Assembly: GCA_026713545.1 (NCBI GenBank)
Contig: JAPOOG010000072.1
Span: 1-64,000, forward strand
Direction: 5' to 3'
DNA from: Bryobacterales bacterium
GTDB lineage: Bacteria; Acidobacteriota; Terriglobia; Bryobacterales; UBA6623
Length of the DNA: 64,000 nt
Part shown: in pieces, positions 44,503 through 54,121 of the stretch
How the letters are laid out: every line of letters starts with the position of its first letter
How positions within the stretch are numbered: position 1 is the first letter of the stretch
Program-made: the position numbers and the translations under genes
Notes under the pieces: generated by a model
What the model was told of the DNA's origin: nothing
Seen by the model: the letters and a program-made list of their open reading frames with translations, nothing else
Databases searched by the model: none

Positions 44503-46383
44503 ATGGATCGAATCGGACGATACGAGATCGTTTCAGAACTAGGCCGCGGGGCCATGGGAATCGTCTACCGCGCCCACGATACCCGCATCGCGCGGGACGT
44601 CGCGATCAAGACCATCAAGCTCGCCGATCAAGTGGCCCCTGACGAAATGCAGGGTCTGCGGGAGCGGCTTTTCCGCGAAGCGCAATCCGCCGGCCGGCTC
44701 TCCCATCCCGGTATTGTCACGATTTACGACATTGCCGAGGAAAACGGCATCGCCTACATCACGATGGAGTTCGTCGAGGGCCGCACGCTGGAAGAGTTGA
44801 TGAATGCCGGCGAAGTCGGTGACTTGAAAGCCGTCGCACAGTTGGTCGATCAGATGGCGGGGGCTCTCGACTATGCGCATGCGCGGGAGATCGTTCACCG
44901 CGACACCAAGCCCTCGAACATCCTCGTAACGCCCGATGGCCATACCAAGATCACGGACTTCGGCATAGCGCGCATCGAGTCGTCGCAGATGACTCAGACG
45001 GGCACGGTGATGGGCACGCCCAGCTACATGTCACCGGAGCAGGTACGCGGCGAGTCGATCGACGGACGATCGGACCAGTTCTCTCTCGCGGTGATGGCCT
45101 ACGAACTGGTCACGGGGCGCAAGCCGTTCATCGGCGACGGCCTTACGGACGTGATCTTCAAGATCGTATCGGAGAAGCCGGAGCCGCCCAGCGCCATCAA
45201 CACCGCTCTGCCTACGGAACTAGACAGAATCATTCTCAAAGGTTTGGCGAAACGCCCCGACGAACGTTTTCGGGATTGTCATGCGTTCGCAGCGGAGTTC
45301 AATGCTTGTCTGGCCGGTTACGAAACAGCGTCAACAATGGGTTCCGCTGCGACCAGGACGACCCTCCGGGAGCCATCTTCCAACATCGTTTCCACGCTCG
45401 ATAAAACCGCTCCGATCAGCGGCACATCGACGGTAAAGAGCGGCGAAAAGCAAGAGAGCGTTCTCGCCGATCCCACCGAGGCACACAAGCTGCCGCCCTT
45501 GCGTTCAAGAGCCGCCACGGGGGACGGCGGCGCGCCGAGTTCCCAGGACGAGCCGTCCCCGCGCAGGAGGCGCGCCCGCTTCGTGCTCGTAGCCTCGTTG
45601 GCCACGATACTGGGCGTTGCAGCCACGGCGATCGCCATGAACCCATGGTTGCTGGACGACCCGGTGGGATTGTTGGGGCTGGTCGCCGCCGACATTCTCG
45701 AACAGGTCGAGTCAACTCCCGAAAAGGACGCTGGCGCCCCTAGTGAACCTGAAACCAGAATCAGCAGCTTGAGCAAGTCTGCGCCCGCGATAAGCAGGGG
45801 TGCGTTGGGTCAGGTCCAGTCAACCGCACAGAGTTTGGACAACCCCGCTGTCGTCAAAGAGGTCGAAGAGCCCAGTCCACCGCCGCCGGAAGAACCCTCC
45901 GAGACGGAGGAGGAGGCCGAAGCCGTCGAGAAGACCCTTCCGGCGCGTCCGGACGCGCCGTCGAGCGTGGTCGTCTCTTTCGCAGGCCAGCCCGGCGGAG
46001 CCACGGTCGTCGTTGACCAAAGCGAGGAATGGACTTGCACATCGCCCTGCAACGTGGAAGTGCCGCCCGGCGATCATGCAGCAAATATTACTTTGGACGG
46101 ATACTTCCCGCACCGAAGAGCGTTCACGGTGGATTCAGACCCGTTGAAGGTGCACTTCTCGTTGGAGGAAATTCTGGGCACCCTCAATGTAACAACCGAG
46201 CCTTCCGGGGCCGCGATCTACGTAAATGGCAAAAAGCGCCCGGAAACCACGCCCGGCAGGATCAAGTTGCCTCCCGGAAAACATGTTGTGCGCGTCGAGA
46301 GCAAGGGGAAAACTCCGCTCCAGCGGACCATCGAGATCGAGCCCAATACACTAAGATCGATCCGATTCGCTTGGGGCAGATAG
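44503..46383 (+). CDS. Ser/Thr protein kinase with C-terminal PEGA domains
   Basis: About 626 residues. The N-terminal eukaryotic-type kinase has the glycine loop LGRGAMGIVY, Lys in VAIKTI, catalytic loop HRDTKPSN, TDFGIARIESS and the APE-like SYMSPEQVRG. A disordered Ser/Pro/Glu stretch follows, then one membrane segment (FVLVASLATILGVAATAIAM), a Pro/Glu-rich linker, and two PEGA repeats (PGGATVVVDQ...; EPSGAAIYVNGKKRPE) outside the membrane. HRDTKPSN has Thr where bacterial kinases usually have Ile or Leu. The start at MDRIGRYEI is chosen by homology; ATG 44470 and an earlier start are possible. The ligand and targets are unknown; PEGA repeats suggest envelope sensing. Confidence 0.88.
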   Translation: MDRIGRYEIVSELGRGAMGIVYRAHDTRIARDVAIKTIKLADQVAPDEMQGLRERLFREAQSAGRLSHPGIVTIYDIAEENGIAYITMEFVEGRTLEELMNAGEVGDLKAVAQLVDQMAGALDYAHAREIVHRDTKPSNILVTPDGHTKITDFGIARIESSQMTQTGTVMGTPSYMSPEQVRGESIDGRSDQFSLAVMAYELVTGRKPFIGDGLTDVIFKIVSEKPEPPSAINTALPTELDRIILKGLAKRPDERFRDCHAFAAEFNACLAGYETASTMGSAATRTTLREPSSNIVSTLDKTAPISGTSTVKSGEKQESVLADPTEAHKLPPLRSRAATGDGGAPSSQDEPSPRRRRARFVLVASLATILGVAATAIAMNPWLLDDPVGLLGLVAADILEQVESTPEKDAGAPSEPETRISSLSKSAPAISRGALGQVQSTAQSLDNPAVVKEVEEPSPPPPEEPSETEEEAEAVEKTLPARPDAPSSVVVSFAGQPGGATVVVDQSEEWTCTSPCNVEVPPGDHAANITLDGYFPHRRAFTVDSDPLKVHFSLEEILGTLNVTTEPSGAAIYVNGKKRPETTPGRIKLPPGKHVVRVESKGKTPLQRTIEIEPNTLRSIRFAWGR

Positions 46384-46617
46384 CGTTGTGAAGGGCGAGG
46401 GAGTCCGATAAAATCCCGCTTTTCACGCTCCCCGGCTTTCACGGTATGCAATAATGGGGCGACGTAAGCAGCTCGTCCTGGGCTGCCTGACTGTTTCTCG
46501 CGGAATCGAAGGACGCCCTCTCGCACTCCACGAATTCGCCGGCGATAGATTAAGCAGCCCGGAGCGAGCCACCCCGAACAGAAGTGAGTACTCAAGTGAG
46601 CACTCAGGAGTTTTGAA

Positions 46618-46833
46618 GTGAGAGAGCAAGGCACTGTAAAGTGGTTCAACGACGCCAAGGGATTCGGATTCATCCAGCGCGCGAGCGGAGAGGATGTGTT
46701 CGTACATTTCTCGGCTATTCAAGCTGAAGGATACCGCAGCCTCCAAGAGGGATCGGAAGTCGAGTTCGACGTGCAACAAGGCCCAAAGGGCCTGCAAGCC
46801 GTCAACGTGATGCCCCGAGGAGCCAGCGAATGA
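46618..46833 (+). CDS. Cold-shock-domain protein (CspA family)
   Basis: A 71-residue protein with the RNP motifs of the cold-shock fold: [16 protein letters not shown] and [10 protein letters not shown]. It starts at GTG 46618 with GGAG about 8 bases upstream. Cold-shock proteins bind single-stranded RNA/DNA and act as RNA chaperones. The gap before it (46384-46617) has no gene and is long enough for the structured leader that often regulates csp mRNAs. Confidence 0.93.
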   Translation: MREQGTVKWFNDAKGFGFIQRASGEDVFVHFSAIQAEGYRSLQEGSEVEFDVQQGPKGLQAVNVMPRGASE

Positions 46834-46944
46834 GGGATGGGATTGGGTAGGCGCCCCCCCATCGCTTCGGGAATCGAGTTAACAGGGAATCGAGTCAGGC
46901 TACGTTTGGAAGACAGACGGAACCCTGTCCAGCCAACTACCAAG

Positions 46945-48249
46945 CTACCAAGCGACGAGAAGCCGGAGATCGCGGACATTGTTGCCTGTGGGACCGGTTG
47001 TCAAATCGTCTTGCAGCCGTTCAAAAAAGTGATACGAGTCGGACCGGCGGGCGAAATCTCCGGGGTCCAAGCTCGATAACTGCGCCTGCTCGAGTGTTGA
47101 CCCGTCCGCGACAGCCCCTGTCGCTGGCGAGTTGCCGTCAACGCCGTCCGTGCCCGCGCTGACAACAGCGATGTCGTCGCCAGCGATCTTTTCGACGCAA
47201 TCGAGAACAAAAGCCTGATTGCGGCCTCCCTGCCCGTCACCGATCACCGGACAACTCAACTCACCGCCCGTCAACACGGCGACCGTGCGTCCGGGATGGT
47301 TCGAGCGGAGCTCGCGCAGTCTCGCGAGCAGATGGTCAACGGCCCTCTCGAGGGGCCAATCATCGACGGAGATATCCGTCTCGACGACCCAGCCTTTAGA
47401 CCGCACCTGGTTCTCGAGACGATTCAACCCGTCATGGTTATCCAGGAGGCAGAACCAGGAGTTACCGTGAAAGGCCTCGTGGCCCGGTTTCGGTGTTTCG
47501 GGGATACGGCGGTCGCGGAAGAAACCGCGGATCGATGCCGGCAGACTTTCGACGATGCCGAGCTTCTCGGCAATCTCGACAGTGTCGCCGACCGTCGATT
47601 CGTCCGGCATCGTCGGACCCGACGCGACGGTCGATGGTTGCTCGGGAGGAACGTCGGAAACGTAGAAAGTGACTTGTCTGGCAGGGAAGGCCCGTTCAGC
47701 GAGCCGGCCTCCCTTGATGGACGAGAAATGCTTGCGAAGCACATTCATCTGCACAATGTTCGCTCCGCACGTCACGAGCACGCGGTAGAACTCTCTCAGG
47801 TGGTCAATCGATATTTCATCCGCGATCGGTTTTTCACAGATCGCGGACCCACCACCGGACAGAAGATAGACGACGAGGTGGTGCGGCTCAAGATCACTCA
47901 GCGCCTCGAGCGCACGTTCGGCGGCCTGCACGCTTTCCAAATTCGGATACGGATGCCCGCCTTGGCAAGTTACGAAATCGGGCTGATGCGGAGGCGAAAG
48001 AGAACTGACCGCCAAGCCGCCGGCGGTTCGCGGCCGAACCGTCTCCGTAAAGACTTCGGCCATCTGAAAAGCCGCCTTGCCGATCGAAATCGTGACGATC
48101 TTCTTGTAGCGCTCCAATTCGATCTGCTCATCACCCCAACAGAGCACACCCTCGCGGCACTTGATCTTCTCGTTCATCACGCGCCGGAGCGACAAATCTT
48201 CCAGCGCCGCGAGGAACAGTTGACGGAGTGTCTCCTTCATGAGAGTCAT
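46945..48249 (-). CDS. Glycerate 2-kinase (DUF4147/MOFRL family)
   Basis: A 434-residue protein starting MTLMKETLRQLFLAALEDLS. The N-terminal DUF4147 domain shows VTISIGKAAFQMAEV, CQGGHPYPNLESVQAAERAL and VVYLLSGGGSAICEKP. The C-terminal MOFRL domain shows AVLTGGELSCPVIGDGQGGR, NQAFVL and SAGTDGVDGNSPATGAVADG. The enzyme phosphorylates glycerate to 2-phosphoglycerate, linking sugar-acid or serine breakdown to glycolysis. It is convergent with the csp gene. ATG 48240 (MKETLRQ) is an alternative start. Positions 48250-48509, upstream, contain its promoter region and no gene I can support. Confidence 0.93.
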   Translation of the reverse strand: MTLMKETLRQLFLAALEDLSLRRVMNEKIKCREGVLCWGDEQIELERYKKIVTISIGKAAFQMAEVFTETVRPRTAGGLAVSSLSPPHQPDFVTCQGGHPYPNLESVQAAERALEALSDLEPHHLVVYLLSGGGSAICEKPIADEISIDHLREFYRVLVTCGANIVQMNVLRKHFSSIKGGRLAERAFPARQVTFYVSDVPPEQPSTVASGPTMPDESTVGDTVEIAEKLGIVESLPASIRGFFRDRRIPETPKPGHEAFHGNSWFCLLDNHDGLNRLENQVRSKGWVVETDISVDDWPLERAVDHLLARLRELRSNHPGRTVAVLTGGELSCPVIGDGQGGRNQAFVLDCVEKIAGDDIAVVSAGTDGVDGNSPATGAVADGSTLEQAQLSSLDPGDFARRSDSYHFFERLQDDLTTGPTGNNVRDLRLLVAW

Positions 48250-48509
48250 CCGGACTCACCCTGTCCGGGCCAGATCCTCACGCTCTACCGACCGGCATAG
48301 CTTGGAGAACCACATCGAATCTTGACCGAAAACCTCTTGACATTGCAGGCAATCACTAGCCTGTCCCGACCATCTTCTCATGCGACGCGCCTTGAAGCGT
48401 TCGAGGCCGCAATACGACGTAGAAAATGGTCTTACGAGTGTTGCGCCAGGACAAGGAAGAGGCGGCGGGTGCGTGAAGAGCTGTTGGGTTCCAGATCTCG
48501 GATACGCAG

Positions 48510-49483
48510 TCAGGCTGACATTCGGTCGGCAGCGCGGGCCGCAGTGCTTCTGCCTTGCGGCATCGCGACCCAGCCGGCATAGCGCTCGAGGTAGCCCATC
48601 CAACGCTTCTCCACCCCCTCACCAGCGAAGTGGCTTTGCCAGTAAGCGAACAAGTCAGCCCGCTCGCTTGTGATACGGCGTTTGAGAGCGTCCCGTAATC
48701 GCCGGGCCCCCTCCTGTTCGCGGAGACCGGGCCTCCTCAGCAGGGCCAGCGTGGCGGCGTAATCGTTCATCGTTCCCAAGCGGTCCTGGAGCCGCCTGAT
48801 GGCGGCGATGTGCTTGTCGAGGGTGGGTCCGTAGCAAGGCTTGAACAACTCCAGGGTGTATCGAAAGCGTTTCGCCCGCAGTCGAAAGTCGTGCAGCTTC
48901 TTGTCGGGGGTCTTCACCTGAATCAGCTTGCGGCCCCTGCTTAAGAACTTCTGCGTCAGTCTCGGCAGCACGACGGCAGCGTTCTCCGAGCTTGTGAGGG
49001 TGGGGTCCCAAGTCGACTTGGCGCTTCCACGCCGATCCATATGCGAGCCTACAACGAGACGCCGCCGCCACTTGCCCGACGGATTGCGCTTGCTCCACCG
49101 CTTTACATCCTCTTTACATCCTCCTGAAAGCTTTTCACGAGCTCCTGCCGCTGTTTGGAGAGGACACGAACCAAAGGAGTATCTGGTGTCAGCCCCGCCT
49201 CGCTGGCGAGTTGCAGGGCTATATCCCGATCGCGCACGCTGCCCGCCGGTTTAAGGATTTCCCGCAAGCGTTTATCGAACTTGCGAACCGGGCGGGGCGG
49301 GAAGAAACCATTGAACGCATCCACACAGCTTTCATAGCGACGGATCGAGACTCGCAGGTCGTGCACCGTATGCGCATCGGTCGATTTGCAGCCACGTCCA
49401 AGCTCGAAAGCAAAGCGATCGAGACGAGCTTCGCTCTGGCGAGCCACATACTCCTTCATGGGGGACATCGCTTCAGAGGACAT
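48510..49483 (-). pseudogene. CHAD-domain protein gene broken by an 11-bp tandem duplication
   Basis: Two minus-strand frames match the two halves of one CHAD domain. The first has HTVHDLRVSIRRYESCVDAF and SVRDRDIALQLASE and ends early with EDVKRM and a TAA at 49105-49103. The second has DKKLHDFRLRAKRFRYTLEL and LQDRLGTMNDYAATL. The 11-base unit CTTTACATCCT is present twice back to back at 49101-49111 and 49112-49122. Removing one copy joins the frames (QEDVKRWSKRNPSGK) and gives an exact 321-codon gene. CHAD domains bind polyphosphate through conserved His and Arg/Lys residues. As it stands the protein would lose half the domain. The start (ATG 49483) is approximate; ATG 49468 or 49459 are possible. 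Confidence 0.85.
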
Positions 49484-49823
49484 CAGTACTCGCGGTTGAC
49501 TTTCAGAGAGACAGACGCACCGGAGATCGGGTTTCAGCCCATTGAGTCCAACGGACGATACAGCAGGGGCGCGCCTGCTGTCAAGGCAAGTCCAGCGGGC
49601 GGCGAACAGCGGCTCTTCCGCAGCGTGCAAATAACCATCATCAGATTGTCCGGGTTTTCGGCGGATATCACTCCTTCAATGACCCGCGCGACGCCTTCTT
49701 TCCGTCGAACTGAGCGAGCGGCAAGGGTCTGACTCGGCCCTCGCTGTTTGCTTTGGCGATCCGTCCACAGATACCGACCCGTCTGCTCGACTAGAATTAA
49801 AGTACGTTCCGGACAACATCCCA
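49484..49823. other. Divergent promoter region without a supported gene
   Basis: The region lies between the CHAD gene and the HemN-like gene. A TAGAAT at 49792-49797 could be a -10 box for the HemN-like operon but lacks a good -35. No other feature is seen. Confidence 0.4.
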
Positions 49824-51149
49824 ATGAGCGCGACGAGCAGCGGCGGCACGAACGGAGACGCGACGACCGTCGGCAACTACTTCGTCTCCAACTATCCGCC
49901 GTACAGCTTCTGGAATGCGCAGGCTGCCGAACAGGCCGTGGCCGCCCTGGACCATCCGCCGAGCATGGAAGGGCCTTTTGGGCTGTATCTTCACATCCCG
50001 TTCTGTCGCAAGCGCTGCCGTTTCTGCTACTTCAAGGTTTATACCGACAACGATTCGTCGGAGATCACCCGGTATCTCGAAGGCGTCGCGAAAGAGTTGG
50101 CGCTCTACTCCAACAAGCCGGCCGTTAGCGGGCGCAAACCAAAGTTCATCTATTTCGGCGGCGGCACTCCGTCGTACATTTCGACGCAACAGTTATCCCG
50201 GCTCGTGAATGCCATCCAGCCGCTCTTCCCCTGGGATGAAGCCGAGGAGATCACCTTCGAGTGCGAACCGGGCACGATCACCAAACATAAACTCGAGATC
50301 CTCCGCGACATCGGCGTGACCCGCCTGAGCCTCGGAATCGAGAACTTCAACGATGAGATCCTCGAAGTCAACGGCCGCGCCCATGGATCAAGGGAGGTCG
50401 ACCGGGCCTACGGTTTCGCGCGCGATACCGGCTTTCCGCAAATCAACATCGACCTGATTGCCGGGATGATCGGCGAAACCGATTCCAACTGGGAAAAATG
50501 CGTCCGTAAGAGCATCGCGCTACAGCCTGACAGCATCACGATCTACCAAATGGAGCTGCCCCCGAACACCGTCATCTCCAAGGAGATGCGCATCAATGGG
50601 CAGCCCGCTCCTGTTGCGGACTGGAGGACGAAGCGCCATTGGACGGGCTACGCGTTCGCAGAGTTCGAAAAAGCCGGCTATACGCTGACGAGCGGCTACA
50701 CGGCTGTCAGGGACACGGCGACGGCCACCTTTCTCTACCGCGACCTGCTCTGGAGCGGCGCTGACATGTTAGGCATCGGGGTGTCCTCCTTCGGCCATCT
50801 GCAGCGAGTGCACATCCAAAACGAGCATCACATGCAGCCCTATCTCGAAGCCGTCGAGGACGGTGAGATTCCGATCCGCCGCGCGCTCCCGACGACTGCA
50901 GAGGAGCGGATGATCCGTGAGTTCATTTTGCAAATGAAGAAAGGCCGTGTCGACAAACTGTACTTCCAATCCAAGTTTGGGGTTGACCTACAGGACCGCT
51001 TCAGTACGGCCCTTGAAGAACTGTGCCGGAGAGGTCAGGTCGAGATCGACTCCGCCAGCATCACGCTCACCCGCGAGGGGTTGCTCCGCGTCGATCAGTT
51101 GCTGCATCGATTCTTTCTTCCCCGTCATCGAGTCGCGAACGCCGCATAG
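49824..51149 (+). CDS. HemN/HemW-like radical SAM protein
   Basis: A 441-residue radical SAM enzyme of the coproporphyrinogen-oxidase-like group. The cluster motif reads FCRKRCRFCYFKVY (C-x3-C-x2-C), in the usual LYLHIPFCR context. FIYFGGGTPSYIS, ITFECEPGTI, LSLGIENFNDEILEVNGR and a HemN-type C-terminal domain follow. HemN decarboxylates coproporphyrinogen, HemW inserts heme, and relatives in biosynthetic clusters do methylations or cyclopropanations. The first 50 residues are an extension not typical of HemW. It leads an operon with a flavin-dependent halogenase-like and a CoA-ligase-like gene, with no heme genes nearby, so a specialised-metabolite role is more likely than heme synthesis. 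That is inference from context. Confidence 0.82.
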   Translation: MSATSSGGTNGDATTVGNYFVSNYPPYSFWNAQAAEQAVAALDHPPSMEGPFGLYLHIPFCRKRCRFCYFKVYTDNDSSEITRYLEGVAKELALYSNKPAVSGRKPKFIYFGGGTPSYISTQQLSRLVNAIQPLFPWDEAEEITFECEPGTITKHKLEILRDIGVTRLSLGIENFNDEILEVNGRAHGSREVDRAYGFARDTGFPQINIDLIAGMIGETDSNWEKCVRKSIALQPDSITIYQMELPPNTVISKEMRINGQPAPVADWRTKRHWTGYAFAEFEKAGYTLTSGYTAVRDTATATFLYRDLLWSGADMLGIGVSSFGHLQRVHIQNEHHMQPYLEAVEDGEIPIRRALPTTAEERMIREFILQMKKGRVDKLYFQSKFGVDLQDRFSTALEELCRRGQVEIDSASITLTREGLLRVDQLLHRFFLPRHRVANAA

Positions 51150-51163
51150 GTCCCGCATCTACG

Positions 51164-52411
51164 ATGAACCGCTACGACGCCATCGTGATCGGCGCAGGGC
51201 CTTCCGGTTCCACCGCCGCGGCAGTTCTGGCTTCCAAAGGCCGCCGCGTCCTCGCCATCGAGCGGGAAAAGTTTCCACGGTATCACGTCGGGGAGTCGCT
51301 CATCCCGTACACCTATTTCCCACTCGAGCGCATCGGCATGATCGAGCGCATGAAGAAATCACACTTCCCCAGCAAGTACAGCGTCCAGTTCGTCGGCCGC
51401 AGCGGGAACCTCTCGCAGCCGTTCTACTTCTTCGAGCACCTCAACCACGAGGCAGCCTGCACCTGGCAGGTGCTTCGCAGCGAGTTCGACCAGATGCTTA
51501 TGGACAACGCCCGCGAAAAGGGCGTCAAAGTTCTGGAAGAAACAAAGGTCACAGAGACGATCGATGAAGACGGCGCCGTTACCGGCGTGCGTGCGAAAGC
51601 CAAGGACGGGAGCATGCGGGAGTTCCGCGCACCGATCACCATCGACGCCTCTGGGCGCGACTCACTCTCGATGCTCCGCAACAACTGGCGTGTGCGGGAC
51701 GACCAGCTCAAGAAGATTTCGATCTGGACCTATTACAAAGGCGCTCTTCGCGACCCCGGCCGTGATGAAGGCGCAACCACCATCGCCTCTATTCCTGAAC
51801 GCGGTTGGTTTTGGTACATCCCTCTCCCCGACGACATGGTCAGCGTCGGTGTCGTCGCGGAAAGCGAATACCTATATCGCGACACACGCGACCTCGAAGA
51901 AATCTTCCTTCGCGAGGTCACCAACAACCGCTGGATCGAGAAGCATCTTGCGATCGGTCGAAGAACGGAACCCTTGCGGGTCACCGGAGAGTTCTCCTAT
52001 CGCTCTCGCTACACTGCGGCCGACGGGTTGGTCCTGACTGGAGACGCCTTCGGTTTCCTCGACCCCGTGTTTTCCTCGGGACTCTTCTTCGCGCTGCGGG
52101 GCGGAGAACTCGTCGCCGACGCCGTCGACGCGGCGCTCACTGCAGGCGACTACTCAGCCGGGCGCTTCAACGACTACGCCAACGAGATGTGCAGCGGTAT
52201 GGAAGCAATGCGCCGCCTGGTCTACGCTTTCTACGACCACGGCTTCAGCTTCGCTGACCTGATGAAGGAGCACCCTGAACTCAGCCCCGACCTGACCGAT
52301 TGCCTGATTGGAAACCTATCCCGCGATTTCGAGCCACTCTTCAAAGCAGTGTCGAAGTTCGCCGCCGTCCCGGATCCGCTGTCCCACGGCCGTCCGCTGG
52401 CGGCCGCGTGA
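51164..52411 (+). CDS. FAD-dependent oxidoreductase, flavin-dependent-halogenase-like
   Basis: A 415-residue flavoprotein. The FAD-binding loop is AIVIGAGPSGSTAAAVLASK, then EREKFPRYHVGESLIPYTYF, DASGRDS and VLTGDAFGFLDPVFSSGLFF. The halogenase motif W-x-W-x-I-P is present as GWFWYIPL near residue 210. This combination is seen in CmlS/PltA-type halogenases acting on carrier- or CoA-bound substrates. Some proteins with this motif are hydroxylases or reductases, so activity is not certain. The ATG is 15 bases after the HemN-like gene and the stop overlaps or nearly abuts the ligase gene, consistent with one transcript. Confidence 0.82.
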   Translation: MNRYDAIVIGAGPSGSTAAAVLASKGRRVLAIEREKFPRYHVGESLIPYTYFPLERIGMIERMKKSHFPSKYSVQFVGRSGNLSQPFYFFEHLNHEAACTWQVLRSEFDQMLMDNAREKGVKVLEETKVTETIDEDGAVTGVRAKAKDGSMREFRAPITIDASGRDSLSMLRNNWRVRDDQLKKISIWTYYKGALRDPGRDEGATTIASIPERGWFWYIPLPDDMVSVGVVAESEYLYRDTRDLEEIFLREVTNNRWIEKHLAIGRRTEPLRVTGEFSYRSRYTAADGLVLTGDAFGFLDPVFSSGLFFALRGGELVADAVDAALTAGDYSAGRFNDYANEMCSGMEAMRRLVYAFYDHGFSFADLMKEHPELSPDLTDCLIGNLSRDFEPLFKAVSKFAAVPDPLSHGRPLAAA

Positions 52412-52440
52412 ACGGCCGCCGGTATGTTGTTGCCAACCGC

Positions 52441-53736
52441 ATGAACTCATTGAAGACGCTGCATCTCGACAGAGGCGCGCTCAAAGCGCACCAGTTGAAG
52501 AAACTGCATGCTCTTCTAAAGACGACCCTTGTCGATAACTCCTTCTACAAGGCGAAGCTGCGGGCCGCTGGTACCGATCACCTGCCCGAGAGCCTCGACG
52601 ACTTCATCGCCCGGACACCCATGACGACCAAGCGGGAGCTGGTCGACGATCAACGACGGAACCCACCGTACGGGTCCAACCGTGCCTTCCCGATCGAGCA
52701 CTACTGTCGGTACCACCAGACCAGCGGTACGACCTCCACTCCAGTTCGCTGGCTTGACACGCGCGAGAGTTGGAACTGGATGGTCGACTCCTGGAAGCAT
52801 ATCTTCGAGTCCGCCGGAATCACGGCACAAGATCGGATCTTCTTCCCCTTCTCCTTCGGTCCGTTCCTCGGTTTCTGGTCAGCCTTTGACGCGGCGAACC
52901 GGATGGGCAGTCTCACGATTCCCGGCGGCGGACAGCGCAGTGCGGCACGGCTCACCACCATCATCGACAATGCCGTCACCGCAATCTGCGCCACGCCTAC
53001 GTACGCGATTCATCTTGGGGAAGCGGCCCGCGAAGAGAACATCACCCTCTCGGCCTCGAAGGTTCGGGCGATCATCGTTGCCGGCGAACCGGGCGGCACG
53101 ATCCCGTCAACTCGCGGGCTGATCGAAAAACTCTGGCCGGGCACCCGCGTGTTCGATCACTACGGCATGACTGAAGTCGGGCCTGTCAGCTACGAATGCC
53201 CCCGCCGCCGGGGCGTCGCCCACGTGATGGAATCGGCCTACCTTGCCGAGGTCATCGATCCGGAAACACTCGCGCGGGTGAAGCCGGACGACATCGGCGA
53301 ACTTGTCCTTACGCCCCTCGGCCGCCTCGGGTCACCCGTGATTCGCTACCGGACGGGCGACCTCGTACGACCCGCGAACCCCGCACGCTGCGAGTGCGGC
53401 AGCTACGAGCTGTCTTTGGAAGGGGGCATCCTCGGGCGGACAGATGACATGGTGATCGTGCGCGGAGTCAACCTCTACCCCAGCGCCGTCGAGGACGTGC
53501 TGCGAGCTGATGGCGGGATCGCGGAATTCCAAGTTGATATCAGCACCAACAACGACTTGACGGAGCTGCGGCTTCGGGTCGAGCCTTCCGCCCCGGTCAC
53601 GGACCCATCTCGTTTCGCAATTCATGTCGAGCAGGCCCTTCACCGCGCGTTCGGCCTTCGCTTCTCGGTGGAATGCGTCACCCCCGGCACACTTCCTCGA
53701 TTCGAGATGAAAGCAAAGCGCTGGAAACACAAATGA
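52441..53736 (+). CDS. Phenylacetate-CoA-ligase-like adenylate-forming enzyme
   Basis: About 431 residues. The adenylation motifs are YHQTSGTTSTPVRW (phosphate loop), VFDHYGMTEVGPVSYECP and IRYRTGDLVR, with a C-terminal subdomain (LGRTDDMVIVRGVNLYPSAV). CECG suggests a Cys-containing PaaK-type insert. PaaK-like enzymes activate aryl or alkyl carboxylic acids as CoA or carrier thioesters. ATG 52441 is chosen as the start; a GTG at 52408 overlapping the upstream stop (GTGA) would add 11 residues. Following a halogenase-like gene, it could supply the activated substrate, but no carrier protein gene is seen. Confidence 0.85.
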   Translation: MNSLKTLHLDRGALKAHQLKKLHALLKTTLVDNSFYKAKLRAAGTDHLPESLDDFIARTPMTTKRELVDDQRRNPPYGSNRAFPIEHYCRYHQTSGTTSTPVRWLDTRESWNWMVDSWKHIFESAGITAQDRIFFPFSFGPFLGFWSAFDAANRMGSLTIPGGGQRSAARLTTIIDNAVTAICATPTYAIHLGEAAREENITLSASKVRAIIVAGEPGGTIPSTRGLIEKLWPGTRVFDHYGMTEVGPVSYECPRRRGVAHVMESAYLAEVIDPETLARVKPDDIGELVLTPLGRLGSPVIRYRTGDLVRPANPARCECGSYELSLEGGILGRTDDMVIVRGVNLYPSAVEDVLRADGGIAEFQVDISTNNDLTELRLRVEPSAPVTDPSRFAIHVEQALHRAFGLRFSVECVTPGTLPRFEMKAKRWKHK

Positions 53737-53981
53737 ACCGGAGTCCGGAAGCCTCCTGCCGAATACCCTGTTCTTCCGAGCCCGAGCACAAACCGTAACG
53801 CGCAGCTCGCCCGGAAGCCTTCCTCACTGACGAGCACTTATCTTGGCGCCACGGCGAGCAGACGACACGCAACCCATCCCAACGGGATGAAAGGTTAGCA
53901 GACGCCGTAGAAGCGGACCCCGAGACAGAGACGATATGCCGACGAAGCGCCGATGATACAATGAGAGCCGCTCAGCACAGG

Positions 53982-54013
53982 AAAGGCCGCGCGCACTCGG
54001 CGCGCGGCCTTTT
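53982..54013. terminator. Strong GC-rich hairpin with T-run upstream of tRNA-Lys
   Basis: Arms AAAGGCCGCGCG (53982-53993) and CGCGCGGCCTTT (54001-54012) pair perfectly around a 7-base loop and are followed by another T. It is an intrinsic-terminator-like structure between the ligase gene and the tRNA. Otherwise positions 53737-54045 contain no supported gene. Confidence 0.75.
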
Positions 54014-54045
54014 CAGAAACCAAGCCTTTAGTTATTTCCCCTTCC

Positions 54046-54121
54046 GGGCGCGTAGCTCAATTGGTAGAGCAAGTGACTCTTAATCACTAGGTTCGGGGTT
54101 CGATTCCCTGCGCGCTCACCA
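54046..54121 (+). tRNA. tRNA-Lys (anticodon CUU)
   Basis: A full cloverleaf: acceptor arms GGGCGCG and CGCGCTC with one G-U pair, D-arm GCTC/GAGC, anticodon stem AGTGA/TCACT with loop CTCTTAA (anticodon CTT), variable loop AGGTT, T-stem CGGGG/CCCTG with TTCGATT loop, discriminator A and an encoded CCA. The anticodon reads AAG lysine codons. No integrase lies nearby, so there is no sign of use as an attachment site inside this window. Confidence 0.95.

Noticed and set aside
54046..54121. tRNA-Lys as an attachment site for an integrated element
   Set aside because: No integrase and no repeated 3' end of the tRNA is seen in the window.
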